Notes under the pieces: generated by a model
What the model was told of the DNA's origin: nothing
Database searches by the model: none
Seen by the model: only the letters and a program-made list of their open reading frames with translations
Position numbers and translations under genes: made by a program
In this document: one piece after another, positions 6,092-7,081 of the stretch
Layout: each line of letters begins with the position of its first letter
How positions within the stretch are numbered: the stretch's first letter is position 1
Assembly (NCBI GenBank): GCA_005885325.1
Contig: VAYX01000111.1
Coordinates: 1 to 7,081, forward strand
Source of the DNA: Actinomycetota bacterium
Lineage (GTDB): Bacteria > Actinomycetota > UBA4738 > HRBIN12
Direction: 5' to 3'
DNA length: 7,081 nucleotides

Positions 6092-6164
6092 GGGCCCATA
6101 GCTCAGCTGGTAGAGCACATGGCTGGCAGCCATGAGGTCAGGGGTTCGAATCCCCTTGGGTCCA
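6092..6164 (+). tRNA. tRNA-Ala, anticodon GGC
   Basis: The 73 bases fold as a complete cloverleaf. The acceptor GGGCCCA pairs with TGGGTCC, D stem GCTC with GAGC, anticodon stem CATGG with CCATG, and T stem AGGGG with CCCCT around TTCGAAT. The seven-base anticodon loop CTGGCAG gives anticodon GGC, reading GCC and GCU alanine codons. The G3-U70 pair, the main alanine identity element, is present, as is an A discriminator. The 3' CCA is not encoded (the DNA continues CTC), so it must be added by the CCA-adding enzyme. The gene stands 19 bases after rsfS. Confidence 0.97.
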
Positions 6165-6177
6165 CTCCTCTAGTCGG

Positions 6178-6183
6178 TAGGGT
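6178..6183 (+). promoter_or_regulatory. Probable -10 box, leaderless transcript of the 160-residue gene
   Basis: TAGGGT ends six bases before the GTG at 6190, the spacing expected when transcription starts at the start codon. There is no Shine-Dalgarno. A TTGGGT sixteen bases upstream, inside the tRNA 3' end, could serve as a weak -35. Confidence 0.45.
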
Positions 6184-6189
6184 TCCATC

Positions 6190-6672
6190 GTGAACCGTCC
6201 ATCCCTCGAGGCTGTTGTCCTCTACCTCGACGATGATGGGATCCGGCACCTCTCCCCGCATGGACGTCAAACCGTCCGAGTGCCATGGGACCCAGAACTG
6301 GACCCGCACGAAGTCATCGTCGACGCCGTTGCCGAGTTCGGGCTCCTCCCGATCATGGTGCACTCCACGTCGTGGAGGGTCGTGCGCCCGCAGATCCTGC
6401 TCACGTTCCTGGTAGCTGTCGAGCCTCCCGTGCATGTGCCCGATACCTTCGAGGTCGAGCTCGTTACACGGGCCGAGCTGGCGCGGGCGCGCGCGACCGG
6501 CCCAGCGCCCCAGGTGCATCTGCCGCAGGTCGTGGAACACGGCCTTCGGCACCTCGCCTGGCTGGTGCGGGAGGACGAGGCGATCCACGAAGCACTCGCC
6601 GACTGGACAAGGGCTCTGAGCGGATACGAGCCGGAGCCGTTCCGCGCGTTCGGTCGGGAACCGGGGTCCTAG
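6190..6672 (+). CDS. Uncharacterised conserved actinobacterial protein
   Basis: I cannot give this 160-residue protein a function. What can be seen: an N-terminal strand LEAVVLYLDDDG (6-17), then VRVPWDPELDPHEVIVDAV (29-47), where a Pro-rich turn leads into a helix. The motif VHSTSWR (57-63) runs into a hydrophobic strand ILLTFLVAVEPP (69-80). A helix with two spaced histidines follows, VVEHGLRHLAWLV (114-126), and the protein ends in YEPEPFRAFG (146-155). The VHSTSWR, RHLAWL and YEPEPFRA motifs seem familiar from hypothetical proteins of actinobacteria; that is recollection only. There is no Nudix box, P-loop, signal peptide or membrane helix. The GTG start is the first in frame after the tRNA and has TAGGGT at leaderless spacing. 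Codon use is somewhat less G/C-biased than in the ribosomal genes. Confidence 0.8.
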   Translation: MNRPSLEAVVLYLDDDGIRHLSPHGRQTVRVPWDPELDPHEVIVDAVAEFGLLPIMVHSTSWRVVRPQILLTFLVAVEPPVHVPDTFEVELVTRAELARARATGPAPQVHLPQVVEHGLRHLAWLVREDEAIHEALADWTRALSGYEPEPFRAFGREPGS

Positions 6673-6699
6673 CGCGAGCCCCCAACCCGGCTTGGCGTT

Positions 6700-6742
6700 G
6701 ACGGTCGCTCGTCGGGCGGGAGATGGCCATCCCGACGCCGTC
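6700..6742. other. Imperfect inverted repeat (hairpin) in the gap after the 160-residue gene
   Basis: GACGG (6700-6704) pairs with CCGTC (6738-6742), and CGTCGGG (6710-6716) pairs with CCCGACG (6731-6737). The result is a 12-base-pair GC-rich stem with a five-base bulge on one side and a 14-base loop. The loop and the first stem base after it contain the perfect palindrome GATGGCCATC (6722-6731). No T run follows, so it is not a standard intrinsic terminator. It lies in a 125-base intergenic region (6673-6797) that is otherwise without recognised signals apart from the Shine-Dalgarno of the next gene. Confidence 0.5.
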
Positions 6743-6785
6743 AGTTGGAGAAGAAGACTAGCTTGCACGCCGGAGCCCGCATCGC

Positions 6786-6790
6786 AAGGA
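6786..6790 (+). promoter_or_regulatory. Shine-Dalgarno of the last gene
   Basis: AAGGA lies seven bases before the GTG at 6798 and supports that codon as the start. The ATG that overlaps it (6790-6792) hits a stop after three codons. Confidence 0.6.
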
Positions 6791-6797
6791 TGGCGTC

Positions 6798-7081
6798 GTG
6801 AGCCGCCCCGAGACCCACTCGATGATTCCCGAGCCGGTCGTGGTCATCGACAGGTCAAAGATCCTCGAAGGAAAGCTCCCTGAGGTCGAGACAGTTATCA
6901 AGGAAATGGCCGCGTTCGTCGAGTCGAATGAGCCCCGACCGATCTCCTACAACGTGTATCTCAACCAGGACCGCACACGGATGACCGTGGTGCAGGTTCA
7001 CCCGGACTCCGCGTCGATGGAGCACCATATGAAGGTGGCCGCTCTGACCTTCGCCAAGTTCGAGGGGCTCATCAGGCTGGC
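6798..7081 (+). CDS. Small protein with probable dimeric alpha/beta-barrel (ABM-like) fold, 5' part
   Basis: The reading frame is open from the GTG at 6798 to the right edge, giving 94 codons plus two bases, so the 3' end is missing. After a short N-terminal segment (VSRPETHSMIPEP) comes strand PVVVIDRSKI, a long helix (~24-43, KLPEVETVIKEMAAFVES), then RPISYNVYLNQDRTRMTVVQVHPDSASMEHHM, where two strands form a hairpin and lead into the second helix. That strand-helix-strand-strand-helix order and the V-x-V-H-P-D-S-x-S-M-E-x-H-M sequence resemble small ferredoxin-like, ABM-type proteins of actinobacteria. They are mostly of unknown function; some relatives are monooxygenases or heme-degrading enzymes. 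No catalytic residue can be assigned. The Shine-Dalgarno AAGGA supports the GTG; an in-frame ATG at 6822 is an alternative. Confidence 0.7.
   Translation, partial: MSRPETHSMIPEPVVVIDRSKILEGKLPEVETVIKEMAAFVESNEPRPISYNVYLNQDRTRMTVVQVHPDSASMEHHMKVAALTFAKFEGLIRL

Noticed and set aside
6140..6170. tRNA-Ala 3' end as an integration (att) site
   Set aside because: No integrase gene and no repeat of the tRNA 3' end is seen between the tRNA and the right edge; such a repeat could lie outside the window, but nothing here supports it.
6692..6730. TTGACG at 6698-6703 as the -35 of a promoter for the last gene
   Set aside because: Seventeen bases downstream the sequence is AGATGG, which does not resemble TANNNT; the later TAGCTT (6769-6774) is too far away to pair with it.
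6103..6768. 221-residue open frame on the minus strand
   Set aside because: It runs antisense through the tRNA and the 160-residue gene and has no recognisable motif.
1..7081. CRISPR array, insertion sequence, defence system or biosynthetic cluster
   Set aside because: No spaced direct repeats, terminal inverted repeats, transposase, nuclease-helicase pair or biosynthetic enzyme was seen; most of the window is a core growth and translation region.

Overview
This window is a GC-rich stretch of bacterial chromosome, almost certainly from an actinobacterium (Actinomycetota). The support is the gene order (RNase E/G, L21, L27, Obg, NadD, LytR-C protein, RsfS), the heavy G/C bias at third codon positions, the Lys/Ala-rich tail on L21, and a NadD that reads like the mycobacterial enzyme as I remember it. 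Two accessory proteins also resemble uncharacterised actinobacterial families. The lineage is probably not one of the well-studied genera, because proB-proA are absent between obg and nadD, but I cannot place it below phylum. Nothing points to a plasmid, phage or mobile element.

Layout. From 1 to 1788 (+): the 3' part of an RNase E/G gene, then rplU (L21) and rpmA (L27). From 1795 to 2247 (-): an uncharacterised gene with an apparent small beta-rich domain and a basic C-terminus, converging on rpmA and diverging from obg. From 2274 to 3977 (+): obg and a DinB-like four-helix-bundle gene. From 4019 to 6072 (+): nadD, a membrane-anchored protein with a LytR-C domain, and rsfS. From 6092 to 6164: tRNA-Ala(GGC). 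From 6190 to the end (+): an uncharacterised 160-residue protein, an intergenic hairpin, and the 5' part of a gene for a small protein that looks like a dimeric alpha/beta-barrel (ABM-like) fold and runs off the right edge.

How the genes fit together. The core is a growth and translation block. RNase E/G matures and degrades RNA, L21 and L27 are 50S proteins, Obg is a GTPase of 50S assembly, RsfS silences the 50S subunit in poor conditions, NadD makes the dinucleotide step of NAD synthesis, and the LytR-C protein probably acts at the cell envelope. Translation signals are of two kinds. rplU, the DinB-like gene and the last gene have clear Shine-Dalgarno sequences. nadD and the 160-residue gene lack one and instead carry TAGGAT or TAGGGT 6-7 bases before a GTG start, the arrangement expected of leaderless mRNAs.

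I do not see a new defence, mobile or biosynthetic system here. The points most worth a second look are the reverse-strand gene splitting the L21-L27-Obg cluster, the leaderless-type starts, the departures from consensus in the G4 and G5 motifs of Obg, the degenerate LCP-like region before the LytR-C domain, and the hairpin at 6700-6742.
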